Source: DATFYM01 sp035315065
GTDB lineage: Bacteria > Acidobacteriota > Terriglobia > UBA7540
Assembly (NCBI GenBank): GCA_035315065.1
Contig: DATFYM010000066.1
Location: 1 to 24,323 of the forward strand
Direction of reading: 5' to 3'
Length of the DNA: 24,323 nucleotides
Within the stretch, counting starts at the first letter, position 1. Every line of letters starts with the position of its first letter. The notes beneath the pieces are model-generated. The model did no database searches. It was not told the DNA's origin and was given only the letters and a program-made list of their open reading frames with translations. A program made the translations under genes and the position numbers. Positions 6,323 through 15,361 of the stretch are shown piece by piece.

Positions 6323-9300
6323 ATGGAGAATACAGCTTATCGTGCAATCGCGATTGTGGGGGTGGGAGCAGTTCTGCCCGATGCCCCGAACGCGCCGGCC
6401 TTCTGGGAAAACGTGAAAAGCGGCCGTTACAGCATCACCGAGGTTACTCCCGACCGTTGGGACCCGGCGCTTTACTACGATCCTGATCACAACGCCCCGG
6501 ACAAGACTTATTCCAAGATCGGCGGATGGGTGCGCGAGTACGTATGGGATCCAATGAAGTGGCGCCTGGCGATTCCTCCCCGCGTGGCCGATGCCATGGA
6601 TGACCAACAAAAATGGGCTATCGCTTGCACCCACGAGGCGTTGGAGGACTATGGCTACCCGAAGCGGCCGTTGGACCTCAATCGCACGGCCGTGATCCTC
6701 GGCAACGCCATGGCCGGGGAAAAGCACTACCTTACCGCTCTGCGCATTTTCTTCCCAGAGTACGCTCGCGAGCTGACGGAGAGTGCCAGTTTCGCCGCGC
6801 TGCCGGCGCCGCTACGCCGCGACATCACCAATGAACTGCACCAACGGATCGGCAAGCTCCTGCCCGAGATCACGGAAGACAGCATGCCCGGCGAACTAGC
6901 CAACTGCATTGCCGGCCGGATTGCCAACCTTTTCAACTTTCACGGCCCCAACTTCACTACCGACGCGGCGTGCGCCTCGGCGATGGCGGCGATCAGTTCG
7001 GCGGTGGAGGGCCTGGTCGAGAACGATTTTGACCTGGCGGTCACCGGCGGCATTGACCATAACATGGGTGTCTCCTCTTTCGTCAAGTTCTGCAAGATAG
7101 GCGCGCTCTCGGCCACCGGTACTCGCCCCTACGCGGAGGGAGCGGACGGCTTCGTGATGGGCGAAGGCGCCGCGATCTTCTTGCTCAAGCGCCTGGCTGA
7201 TGCCGAGCGCGACGGGGACAAGATCTACGCCGTGTTGCGAGGCGTCGGCGGGGCGAGCGACGGCAAGGGAAAGGGGATCACCGCGCCCAACCCGGTCGGA
7301 CAAAAAATGTGTCTCGAGCGGGCCTGGGAGAATGCCGGCTTATCGCCCGCCACCGTGACGTTGATTGAAGGCCACGGCACATCGACCAGCGTGGGCGACG
7401 TGGTGGAAGCGCAAAGCATGGTTGACGTGCTCAGCAGCTTTCATCTGCCCTCCGGCTCGGTAGCACTCGGCTCCGTCAAATCAAACTTTGGGCATCTCAA
7501 AGGCGGGGCCGGTGCCGCAGGACTGTTGAAGACCACCATGGCGCTTCGGGACAAGGTACTGCCACCCAGCTTGCATTGCGAGCACCCCAATCCGAATATC
7601 GACTTCGCCCATTCCCCGCTTCGCGTCAATACCGAACTGCGACCATGGACGGCCCCTGCCGATGGCGTACGGCGCGCCGGAGTGAGCGCCTTCGGTTTTG
7701 GCGGCACCAATTTCCATCTCGTGCTTGAGGAATTCATTCCCCATCGGCTGACTGGCAACGGCAAGCGGTCGATCGCGGTAGAGATACCGCGAGCCGGAGC
7801 GGAAGGCAGAAACGTGCAGGCGAGGGATCTGCCCGGTGCTTCTCAAGCTGGAGCGTTTTGCAAAGCGCCCTTACGCGGGGCGTTGGTGATCGGCGCCGCC
7901 TCAGAGGCCGCACTGGCGGAGCGCCTGCGCGCGGTACAGAAAGACGCCGAGGCAGGCCTCGCACCGGCGCCGGCCGCGCCGCTCGAATCAGATCTGCGCG
8001 CACCTGAACGCCTGGCGATCGACTATATGGACGCCGCAGACCTGGCGGACAAGTCGGCCAAAGCCCTCAAGGCACTGGCGGCCAACCAGGCGCCGGTGTG
8101 GAAAGCTCTGCGCGCGCAAGGCATTTTCCGCGGCCACGGTCCGGCGCCCAAGGTGGCCTTCCTTTACACGGGCCAAGGCTCACAGTACGTCAACATGCTA
8201 CAGCCACTCCGTGCCGCAGAGCCGATCGTGGCGGAAACCTTTGCCGAAGCGGACCGCGTCATGACCCCACTGCTCGGCAAGCCCCTCAGCGAGTTCATCT
8301 TCGTTGACGGCGGCGACGAAGCTGCCATCGCCAAGGCCGAGGATGATTTGCGCCAGACTGCGATTACTCAGCCGGCCGTGCTGGCGACGGATCTGGCGCT
8401 GACCCGGCTTCTAGCCGCATATGGCATCCAGCCCGACATGACCATGGGACATAGCCTGGGCGAATACGGAGCGCTGGTTGCTGCCGGCGGCCTTCCCTTT
8501 GATGACGCGCTGGAAGCTGTCAGCGCTCGCGGACGCGAAATGACCCGCTTCTCGATGGAAGACAACGGCCGGATGGCAGCCGTCTTTGCACCTCTTGATG
8601 AGATCGAGCGAATACTGAAGACGGTCAACGGCTACGTGGTGATCGCCAACATCAACAGCGACCGCCAGGCGGTCATCGGCGGCGCGAGTCAGCCGGTCGA
8701 GCAAGCCATGGAAGTCTTCCAAAAAGCCGGCTATAACGCGGTGTCTTTGCCGGTCAGCCACGCTTTCCACACGTCGATTGTGGCCGCGGCCAGCGAGCCG
8801 TTGCGGCAGGTGCTGCAGAGGCTTCGTCTCCAATCGCCCCGCTTGCCGATAGTAGCGAACGTCAGCGGCGAATTTTATCCCATGGGGCCTGACGTCCTGC
8901 CTCAGATGCTGGATATCCTCGGGCGGCAGGTTGCTTCCCCGGTTCAATTTGTTAAGGGACTGAACACCCTGTACGAAGCCGGCGCGCGAGTCTTTGTTGA
9001 AGTCGGTCCGAAGAAGGCATTGCAGGGATTTGTCGAGGACGTACTCGGCGACCGCGGCGACGTAGTTTCGTTTTTCACCAATCATCCAAAACTTGGTGAT
9101 GTCGCGGCCTTGAACCAGGCGCTGTGCGGCCTTTATGCAGCCGGATTAGGCCGCGGGCGCAAAGAGGCCGGGATTCGGGATTCGGGTTTAGGGATTCGGG
9201 AAGAAGCCGCAACACGCATTCGGGACTCCGCGAACCCCGAACCCCGAACCCCGAATCCCGTGCCTTTGCCCGGCGGCGTCCCGTCCGAAGCTGGACTGAC

Positions 9301-12300
9301 CGGTGACCAGTACGTTGAACTCGGTCGTTTGATGGCCGATGTTCTCGACCGCGGCTGGCAGATTTACCATGGCCAGAGGCCAACCTTCACCAGCCTCCCG
9401 GTGGTGATCACCGGAGCGGCTTTGGGCCTGCCCGGAACCGAGCGCATTTTCGACGATGCCAACGTCGGTCGTATCCTGCGGGGCGATCAATTCATCGACG
9501 TGATCCCCACGCGGTTCCGACGCGCCATGCTCGACAAACACATCACCCGCTTGGTGAAGAGTGACAACGGTGGACCCACGTTTGAGTCGATCAACAGTCT
9601 GGCAGATGTGATCAAGCTCGCGGCCCGCGGAAATGCTTTCGATCTGGAAAGCGAATTCGGCGTTTCTGCCGATCGGGTCGCTGCCCTTGATCGCGTTACC
9701 GCCCTGGCTATGGGGGCGGGCCTCGACGCGCTGCGTGATGCCGGCATCCCGCTGGTCATGCGCTACAAGACGACGAGCAAAGGCACGCAGTTACCGGATC
9801 GATGGAGATTGCCGGACGCGCTACGCGACGATACCGGCGTGATTTTTGCCTCCGTCTTTCCCGGCTACGGTTCCTTCGCGCAGGAGCTATCACGCTACTA
9901 CGCGGACCACGCTCGCCGGGAACAGTTGGCCCTGCTGGAAGGTTTGCGTGCCAGGCTGGCCGAGGCGGACGGCAACTTGATCTTAGGTCAGGAGATAGAC
10001 CGGCAGATTAACGAACTGCGCGTGGCGATCGAAAAAGCGCCGTTTGTCTTCGACCGGCGCTTCCTGTTCAGAGTCTTGTCAATGGGGCATTCACAGTTCG
10101 CCGAATTCATCGGTGCTCGCGGCCCCAACACGCAAGTCAACGCCGCCTGCGCGAGCACCACGCAAGCCATCGCGCTGGCGGGAGACTGGATCCACGCCGG
10201 CCGGTGTCGGAGGGTGATCATCGTCTCCGCGGACGACATCACTTCCGACGATTTGATCGAATGGTTTGGCGCTGGTTTTCTGGCGAGCGGAGCGGCAGCC
10301 ACCGACGATGTGGTTGAGGAGGTCGCTGTTCCCTTCGATCGGCGCCGGCACGGCATGCTTATGGGCATGGGGGCCGCGGCGCTTGTCGTCGAGAGCGCGG
10401 ACGCCGCGCGCGAACGCGGAATCCGGCCCATCTGCGAGGTGTTGAGCGCGGTCACGGCCAATAGTGCTTTTCACGGCACTCGTCTCGATGTCCAGCACAT
10501 CAGCCAAGTGATGGAGGAACTGGTAGCCCAAGCTGAAGTGGGCCACGGCATCGCGCGTCAGCAGATAGCATCACAGATGGTCTTTGTTTCCCACGAAACT
10601 TATACCCCCGCGCGCGGTGGCAGCGCCGCCGCCGAAATCCATGCGCTCCGTCGCGTCTTCGGCGACCAAGCCGATCGGATTGTGATTGCCAACACCAAAG
10701 GCTTCACCGGCCACGCGATGGGTACTGGTATCGAGGATGTCGTCGCGGTGAAAGCGCTGGAAACGGGGTGTGTGCCTCCCGTGGCCAACTTCAAGGAAGT
10801 CGATCCTGAGTTGGGCGTGTTGAACTTGTCGAAGGGCGGGGCGTATCCCGTCGAATACGCGCTACGTCTGGGTGCCGGGTTCGGTTCACAGATCAGCATG
10901 ACGCTGCTGCGTCGGGTGGCCACGAAGGACGCTGCCCGCCCGGGCCCCAATGCGCTGGGCTACGCCTATCGCATTGCCGATGCGAACACCTGGAACGCCT
11001 GGCTAAGCCGGATCGCCGGTTATCCGACCGCGGATCTAGAAGTGGTCCACCGCACGCTACGCGTGCGCGATCAATGGGTGTCGACGCGGATCGCCGAAGC
11101 CACTCAGGATTCCCGGCCGGCGCCGGCGCCAATCGCAACGCTCCAAGCACCGCCACCCACGCCGGTCTTCGATAAGCGACCGGCGCGCGCGTCATCGCCC
11201 GAGGTGGTGGGGCAGTCGAGCGCAAGAACTCAAGCTGCTGCGCCCGCGCCTTCATCGATGGCGGCATTCGTTTCAGCGCCCATTACGGCGCCCACAACGG
11301 CCGCACCGCCCCAACCCGCCGCGAATGTCGATCCAGTGAGAGAGCGGATTTTGGCCCTGGTGGCCGAGAAAACCGGTTACCCGGTCGACATGCTTGCTCT
11401 GGATCTTGATCTCGAAGCGGATTTGGGCGTCGATACGGTAAAGCAGGCGGAAGTGTTTGCCGGCGTCCGCGAAGCTTACGGCATAGCGCGTGACGAGAAC
11501 CGCAAGTTGCGCGATTTCCCCACGCTGGCGCACGTGATCCGCTTCGTGTATGACAAGCGCCCCGACTTGGTCAGCTCGGCTCGCGTGGCTGCGTCCTCTC
11601 CTACAACGGGCGAGCCCACCCCGCCCGCGCCCGTACCGTCAGTAATATCTGCCAAGGACGCCGGCGATCCCGTAAAAGAACGCATTCTGACTTTAATGGT
11701 GGAGAAGACCGGCTATCCGAGAGACATGCTGGCCTTGGACCTGGATCTCGAAGCGGATCTTGGCGTGGACACCGTGAAACAGGCGGAAATGTTCGCGGCC
11801 GTCCGCGAGATCTATAATATTCCGCGCGACGAGAACCGCAAGCTGCGCGATTATCCCACATTGGCGCACGTCATCCGGTTCGTGTATGACAGGCGCCCCG
11901 ACCTGGCCAGCCTGGCTCCGCCCCCGCGAACCGCCGGCGAGCTAACCGCGCCGACGTCCGCCTCGGCAGCTAAAGAGACGAAGGAAAGAACTGAGCCCAT
12001 CACGCCGGTTCCCGCGGTGACGTCTGCGGAAGAGGGCGCCGGCGATCCCGTGAAGGAACGCATTCTGACCTTGATGGTGGAGAAGACCGGCTATCCGAGA
12101 GACATGCTGGACCTGGACCTGGATCTTGAAGCGGATCTTGGCGTGGACACCGTGAAACAGGCGGAAATGTTCGCGGCCATCCGCGAGATCTATAATATTC
12201 CGCGCGACGAGAACCGCAAGCTGCGCGATTACCCCACCTTGGCCCACGTAATCCGGTTCGTCTATGAGAAGCGCCCTGACTTGGCCGGCGGGAGGCAGTC

Positions 12301-15295
12301 CTCGCCAGCGACAGCGGGGCTCTCCTACCCCGAGCCGACCGCGGCCCCGGCGCAAGCAGCGACTGACGATCCCATTAAGGAGAAGGTGCTGGAGATTGTG
12401 GCCGAAAAGACCGGCTATCCCAAAGACATGTTGGACTTGGATCTGGACCTCGAAGCGGACCTCGGCATCGACACCGTGAAACAGGCGGAGATGTTCGCGT
12501 CGGTGCGAGCGGCCTACAACATTCCGCGCGATGAAAATCTCAAGCTGCGAGAATTCCCCACCCTGGCCCATGTGATCAAGTTCGCGCACGACAGGCGGCC
12601 GGGTTTGGCGACGATGCCCGTTCTGAACTCTCCAGCGGCGGGAGAACGTGGAATGGCGCGGGAAGGACTAGCGGCATCGGCGCCTTCGGCTAAGTTGCCG
12701 GCAACTCCTGCGCCCCCAATCCTCGCCTCCCTCGATGCCGCAAACCGTATTCCGCGCCGGGTACCGGTGCCTAACTTGCGCCCGCCGCTCACTTTGTGCA
12801 AACCAACGGGCGTGACGCTAGGCCCGGGACGCCGCGTAGTGATAGTGCCGGACAAAGGCGGAGTGGCAGAAGCGCTGGCGCAGCAACTCCAGGCAATGGG
12901 TGTAGAAGTTCTCAGAATCGAGGGCGCGCCGGATGCGGACACGCTGGCCGCTTGTCTCAAGGACTGGCTGGCCGCCGGTCCGGTGCACGGAGTCTACTGG
13001 CTGCCCGCGCTGGACAACGAGGGGAACCTCAGCGAGATGGACTTGGCGACCTGGCATGAGGCCATCAGGGTGCGCGTCAAGTCGCTTTATACCACGATGC
13101 GGACTCTGTACGACCAGATCGCGCCTCCAGGTACGTTCCTCGTGTCAGCAACGAGGCTGGGTGGGCAGCACGGTTACGATGAGGTCGGAGCGGTGGCACC
13201 GCTGGGCGGAGCGGTGGCGGGCTTCACCAAAACGTATAAGCGGGAGAGGATGGACGCCCTGGTCAAAGCGGTCGATTTCGAACCGGACCGCGAGGCGTCG
13301 GAGCTCGCCGAGATGCTCATCGAGGAGACGCTGCGCGACCCGGGCGCGGTAGAGATCGGCTACAAAGGAGGGCAACGCTGGACCGTGGGCCTCGAGGAAC
13401 AGCCCGCGGCCGATGGCCAGCCCGGTCTGGCGCTGGACAAGGACACGGTCTTTCTTGTGACCGGCGCGGCGGGAAGTATCGTCTCGGCTATCACCGCCGA
13501 CCTGGCGGTCGCTTCCGGCGGGACGTTCTACCTGCTCGATTTAGTGCCGGAGCCCGATCCGGACAATACTGATCTCCAGCGCTTCGTGAGCGACAAAGAT
13601 GGCCTCAAGCGGGATCTGTTTGCACGAATCCAGGCACGCGGCGAGCGAGCCACGCCGGCACTGGTGGAAAAGGAATTGGCGGCGCTGGAGCGAGCGCACG
13701 CCGCCCGGAGCGCCATCGATGCGGTGCGGGCAGCCGGTGGCACACCGCACTACTTCAGCGTCAACCTCACGGATGCGGACAGCGTGGCCGCAATCATCAA
13801 CCAGGTGCGCCAGAGGAGCGGCCGCATCGACGTGCTGCTGCACGCCGCCGGTATCGAGCGCAGCCACTTCCTGCCCGATAAGGACCCGCGTGAGTTCGAC
13901 CTGGTGTTCGACGTCAAAAGCGATGGCTGGTTCAACCTACTGCATGCCATCAGCGATATGCCCCTTGGGGCTACGGTGGCGTTCAGCTCAATCGCCGGCC
14001 GTTTTGGCAACGGAGGACAGACGGACTACAGTGCCGCCAACGACCTGTTGTGTAAGATTACGTCGAGCTTCCGCACCACCCGGCCGGCAACACGCGGCAT
14101 CGTGATCGACTGGACGGCGTGGGGCGGCATCGGTATGGCCACCCGCGGGTCCATCCCCAAGATGATGGAAATGGCGGGCATCGATATGCTACCGCCCGAA
14201 GCGGGCATTCCTTTGATCCGCCGCGAATTGACCGCCGGCGCAACGCGCGGTGAAATTGTCATCGCCCAGCGTCTCGGTGTTCTTCTGAATGAATGGGACC
14301 ACACCGGTGGGCTGGATACAACCGCGGCAGAGGCCTCTCACCAGGGACGCTTGCCGGCGCAAGGGCCGATGATCGGCAAGGTCTCAGGCATGGGCCTTAA
14401 CCACGGCCTCACCATCGAAACCACCCTTGACCCAACCGTTCAACCGTTCTTGCACGATCACCAAATCGACGGCACGCCGGTGTTGCCGGGCGTCATGGGC
14501 ATCGAGGCCTTTGCGGAAGCCGCCCTCTCGATGCTTCCCGGCTGGCACGTCGAGGCTGTCGAAGACGTGAACTTCCTGGCGCCGTTCAAGTTCTACCGAA
14601 GTGAACCGCGCACGGTGACAATCCAGGCGGTGGTTCATCCGCAAGGTGATGGCTTGGTTGCCGATTGCCGGTTGACCGGCAGCCGGCAACTTCCGAATCA
14701 GGCCGAGCCGCAAGTAACTACGCACTTCACCGGCCGGGTGCGGCTGACGAAACAGCAGCCCCCGACGATGACGGCGACGGCGTCGGTACCGGCCGGACCG
14801 AACGGAGCCGCCGTCGAAGCCGCCGACATTTATCGCCTTTACTTCCACGGACCGGCCTACCAAGTTGTGGGACAGGCGTGGCGGGACGAGGACCGGATCA
14901 TCGGCCAGATGACCGAAGGCTTGCCCAGCAATCACCACCCGCCAGAACTGACGACGCTCATGGCGCCGCGGCTGATCGAGCTTTGCTTCCAAACCGCTGG
15001 CCTCTGGGAGATGGGTTTACAGAGCCGGATGGGTCTACCGCTACACGTTCATCGGGTGTCGTCGCGGCGTGCGCTGGATGCCGTCGAGGGCCGGTTGTAC
15101 GCCGTGGTCACTCCTGACGCCGATCAGGGGAGCTTCGACGTTCAAGTTATTGATTCGGCTGGACATCTGCACGTACGTCTGAGTGGCTACCGGACCGTGG
15201 CCCTCCCCAACAGCATCGATGCCGAGGCGCTGAAAGCGCTGCAGACCGCGGCGACCGATGTCGATGAACCAATAAAGCTGGAGGTCGGCGCTTGA
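6323..15295 (+). CDS. PfaA-like iterative polyketide/secondary-lipid megasynthase KS-AT-KS-ACPx4-KR-DH
   Basis: This is a 2990-residue multidomain synthase; ATG 6323 has AGGAGG 5 nt upstream. KS1 (about 8-470) has C217 in DAACAS, H351 in GHGTST and H391 in NFGHLKG. AT (about 609-920) has GQGSQ, nucleophile S711 in GHSLGEY and HAFHT, typical of malonyl-specific AT. KS2 (about 1025-1531) keeps C1276, H1424 and H1464, but HGTGT is replaced by HETYTP. Four ACP-like domains follow (about 1670-1749, 1782-1861, 1908-1987, 2016-2095); each has Thr (T1705, T1817, T1943, T2051) where the phosphopantetheine Ser is expected. KR (about 2375-2650, behind a structural half) has TGAAGS, S2556, Y2569 and N2573. 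DH (about 2680-2965) has H2713 in the HxxxGxxxxP motif, with E2886 where Asp is usual. There is no enoyl reductase or thioesterase. The carboxylase gene downstream would supply malonyl-CoA. The product is inferred to be an unsaturated acyl or polyene chain. Confidence 0.93.
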   Translation: MENTAYRAIAIVGVGAVLPDAPNAPAFWENVKSGRYSITEVTPDRWDPALYYDPDHNAPDKTYSKIGGWVREYVWDPMKWRLAIPPRVADAMDDQQKWAIACTHEALEDYGYPKRPLDLNRTAVILGNAMAGEKHYLTALRIFFPEYARELTESASFAALPAPLRRDITNELHQRIGKLLPEITEDSMPGELANCIAGRIANLFNFHGPNFTTDAACASAMAAISSAVEGLVENDFDLAVTGGIDHNMGVSSFVKFCKIGALSATGTRPYAEGADGFVMGEGAAIFLLKRLADAERDGDKIYAVLRGVGGASDGKGKGITAPNPVGQKMCLERAWENAGLSPATVTLIEGHGTSTSVGDVVEAQSMVDVLSSFHLPSGSVALGSVKSNFGHLKGGAGAAGLLKTTMALRDKVLPPSLHCEHPNPNIDFAHSPLRVNTELRPWTAPADGVRRAGVSAFGFGGTNFHLVLEEFIPHRLTGNGKRSIAVEIPRAGAEGRNVQARDLPGASQAGAFCKAPLRGALVIGAASEAALAERLRAVQKDAEAGLAPAPAAPLESDLRAPERLAIDYMDAADLADKSAKALKALAANQAPVWKALRAQGIFRGHGPAPKVAFLYTGQGSQYVNMLQPLRAAEPIVAETFAEADRVMTPLLGKPLSEFIFVDGGDEAAIAKAEDDLRQTAITQPAVLATDLALTRLLAAYGIQPDMTMGHSLGEYGALVAAGGLPFDDALEAVSARGREMTRFSMEDNGRMAAVFAPLDEIERILKTVNGYVVIANINSDRQAVIGGASQPVEQAMEVFQKAGYNAVSLPVSHAFHTSIVAAASEPLRQVLQRLRLQSPRLPIVANVSGEFYPMGPDVLPQMLDILGRQVASPVQFVKGLNTLYEAGARVFVEVGPKKALQGFVEDVLGDRGDVVSFFTNHPKLGDVAALNQALCGLYAAGLGRGRKEAGIRDSGLGIREEAATRIRDSANPEPRTPNPVPLPGGVPSEAGLTGDQYVELGRLMADVLDRGWQIYHGQRPTFTSLPVVITGAALGLPGTERIFDDANVGRILRGDQFIDVIPTRFRRAMLDKHITRLVKSDNGGPTFESINSLADVIKLAARGNAFDLESEFGVSADRVAALDRVTALAMGAGLDALRDAGIPLVMRYKTTSKGTQLPDRWRLPDALRDDTGVIFASVFPGYGSFAQELSRYYADHARREQLALLEGLRARLAEADGNLILGQEIDRQINELRVAIEKAPFVFDRRFLFRVLSMGHSQFAEFIGARGPNTQVNAACASTTQAIALAGDWIHAGRCRRVIIVSADDITSDDLIEWFGAGFLASGAAATDDVVEEVAVPFDRRRHGMLMGMGAAALVVESADAARERGIRPICEVLSAVTANSAFHGTRLDVQHISQVMEELVAQAEVGHGIARQQIASQMVFVSHETYTPARGGSAAAEIHALRRVFGDQADRIVIANTKGFTGHAMGTGIEDVVAVKALETGCVPPVANFKEVDPELGVLNLSKGGAYPVEYALRLGAGFGSQISMTLLRRVATKDAARPGPNALGYAYRIADANTWNAWLSRIAGYPTADLEVVHRTLRVRDQWVSTRIAEATQDSRPAPAPIATLQAPPPTPVFDKRPARASSPEVVGQSSARTQAAAPAPSSMAAFVSAPITAPTTAAPPQPAANVDPVRERILALVAEKTGYPVDMLALDLDLEADLGVDTVKQAEVFAGVREAYGIARDENRKLRDFPTLAHVIRFVYDKRPDLVSSARVAASSPTTGEPTPPAPVPSVISAKDAGDPVKERILTLMVEKTGYPRDMLALDLDLEADLGVDTVKQAEMFAAVREIYNIPRDENRKLRDYPTLAHVIRFVYDRRPDLASLAPPPRTAGELTAPTSASAAKETKERTEPITPVPAVTSAEEGAGDPVKERILTLMVEKTGYPRDMLDLDLDLEADLGVDTVKQAEMFAAIREIYNIPRDENRKLRDYPTLAHVIRFVYEKRPDLAGGRQSSPATAGLSYPEPTAAPAQAATDDPIKEKVLEIVAEKTGYPKDMLDLDLDLEADLGIDTVKQAEMFASVRAAYNIPRDENLKLREFPTLAHVIKFAHDRRPGLATMPVLNSPAAGERGMAREGLAASAPSAKLPATPAPPILASLDAANRIPRRVPVPNLRPPLTLCKPTGVTLGPGRRVVIVPDKGGVAEALAQQLQAMGVEVLRIEGAPDADTLAACLKDWLAAGPVHGVYWLPALDNEGNLSEMDLATWHEAIRVRVKSLYTTMRTLYDQIAPPGTFLVSATRLGGQHGYDEVGAVAPLGGAVAGFTKTYKRERMDALVKAVDFEPDREASELAEMLIEETLRDPGAVEIGYKGGQRWTVGLEEQPAADGQPGLALDKDTVFLVTGAAGSIVSAITADLAVASGGTFYLLDLVPEPDPDNTDLQRFVSDKDGLKRDLFARIQARGERATPALVEKELAALERAHAARSAIDAVRAAGGTPHYFSVNLTDADSVAAIINQVRQRSGRIDVLLHAAGIERSHFLPDKDPREFDLVFDVKSDGWFNLLHAISDMPLGATVAFSSIAGRFGNGGQTDYSAANDLLCKITSSFRTTRPATRGIVIDWTAWGGIGMATRGSIPKMMEMAGIDMLPPEAGIPLIRRELTAGATRGEIVIAQRLGVLLNEWDHTGGLDTTAAEASHQGRLPAQGPMIGKVSGMGLNHGLTIETTLDPTVQPFLHDHQIDGTPVLPGVMGIEAFAEAALSMLPGWHVEAVEDVNFLAPFKFYRSEPRTVTIQAVVHPQGDGLVADCRLTGSRQLPNQAEPQVTTHFTGRVRLTKQQPPTMTATASVPAGPNGAAVEAADIYRLYFHGPAYQVVGQAWRDEDRIIGQMTEGLPSNHHPPELTTLMAPRLIELCFQTAGLWEMGLQSRMGLPLHVHRVSSRRALDAVEGRLYAVVTPDADQGSFDVQVIDSAGHLHVRLSGYRTVALPNSIDAEALKALQTAATDVDEPIKLEVGA
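9169..9260 (+). repeat. Inverted repeat inserted in frame in the AT-KS2 linker
   Basis: The arms at 9169-9198 and 9231-9260 are built of GGGATTCGGG-like units and are complementary at 26 of 30 positions, with a 32-nt loop. The element encodes about residues 949-980 of the megasynthase, an Arg/Pro-rich peptide (GIRDSGLGIREE ... NPEPRTPNPVP) unlike its surroundings. The reading frame is kept. GATTC-rich repeats recur in the noncoding DNA at 22384-22490, so this looks like a dispersed repeat that landed in a tolerant linker. Confidence 0.75.
11663..12286 (+). repeat. Near-identical tandem carrier-domain copies (ACP2 and ACP3)
   Basis: 11663-11908 and 12041-12286 are both 246 nt and match at about 93% of positions (17 differences by eye), most of them at third codon positions. 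ACP1 and ACP4 are clearly more diverged at the DNA level. This points to recent duplication or gene conversion in the carrier array. Confidence 0.85.
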
Positions 15296-15361
15296 CTTGG
15301 CTTGCGTAACCCTGGCTTGTGACCTCCTTTCCTTGTTTGGGCGGATTTCCGAGAGGCACCT

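Noticed and set aside
11435..12475. Thr at carrier attachment sites as sequencing error
   Set aside because: Four independent codons, using both ACG and ACC, give the same change, so an error is not credible.
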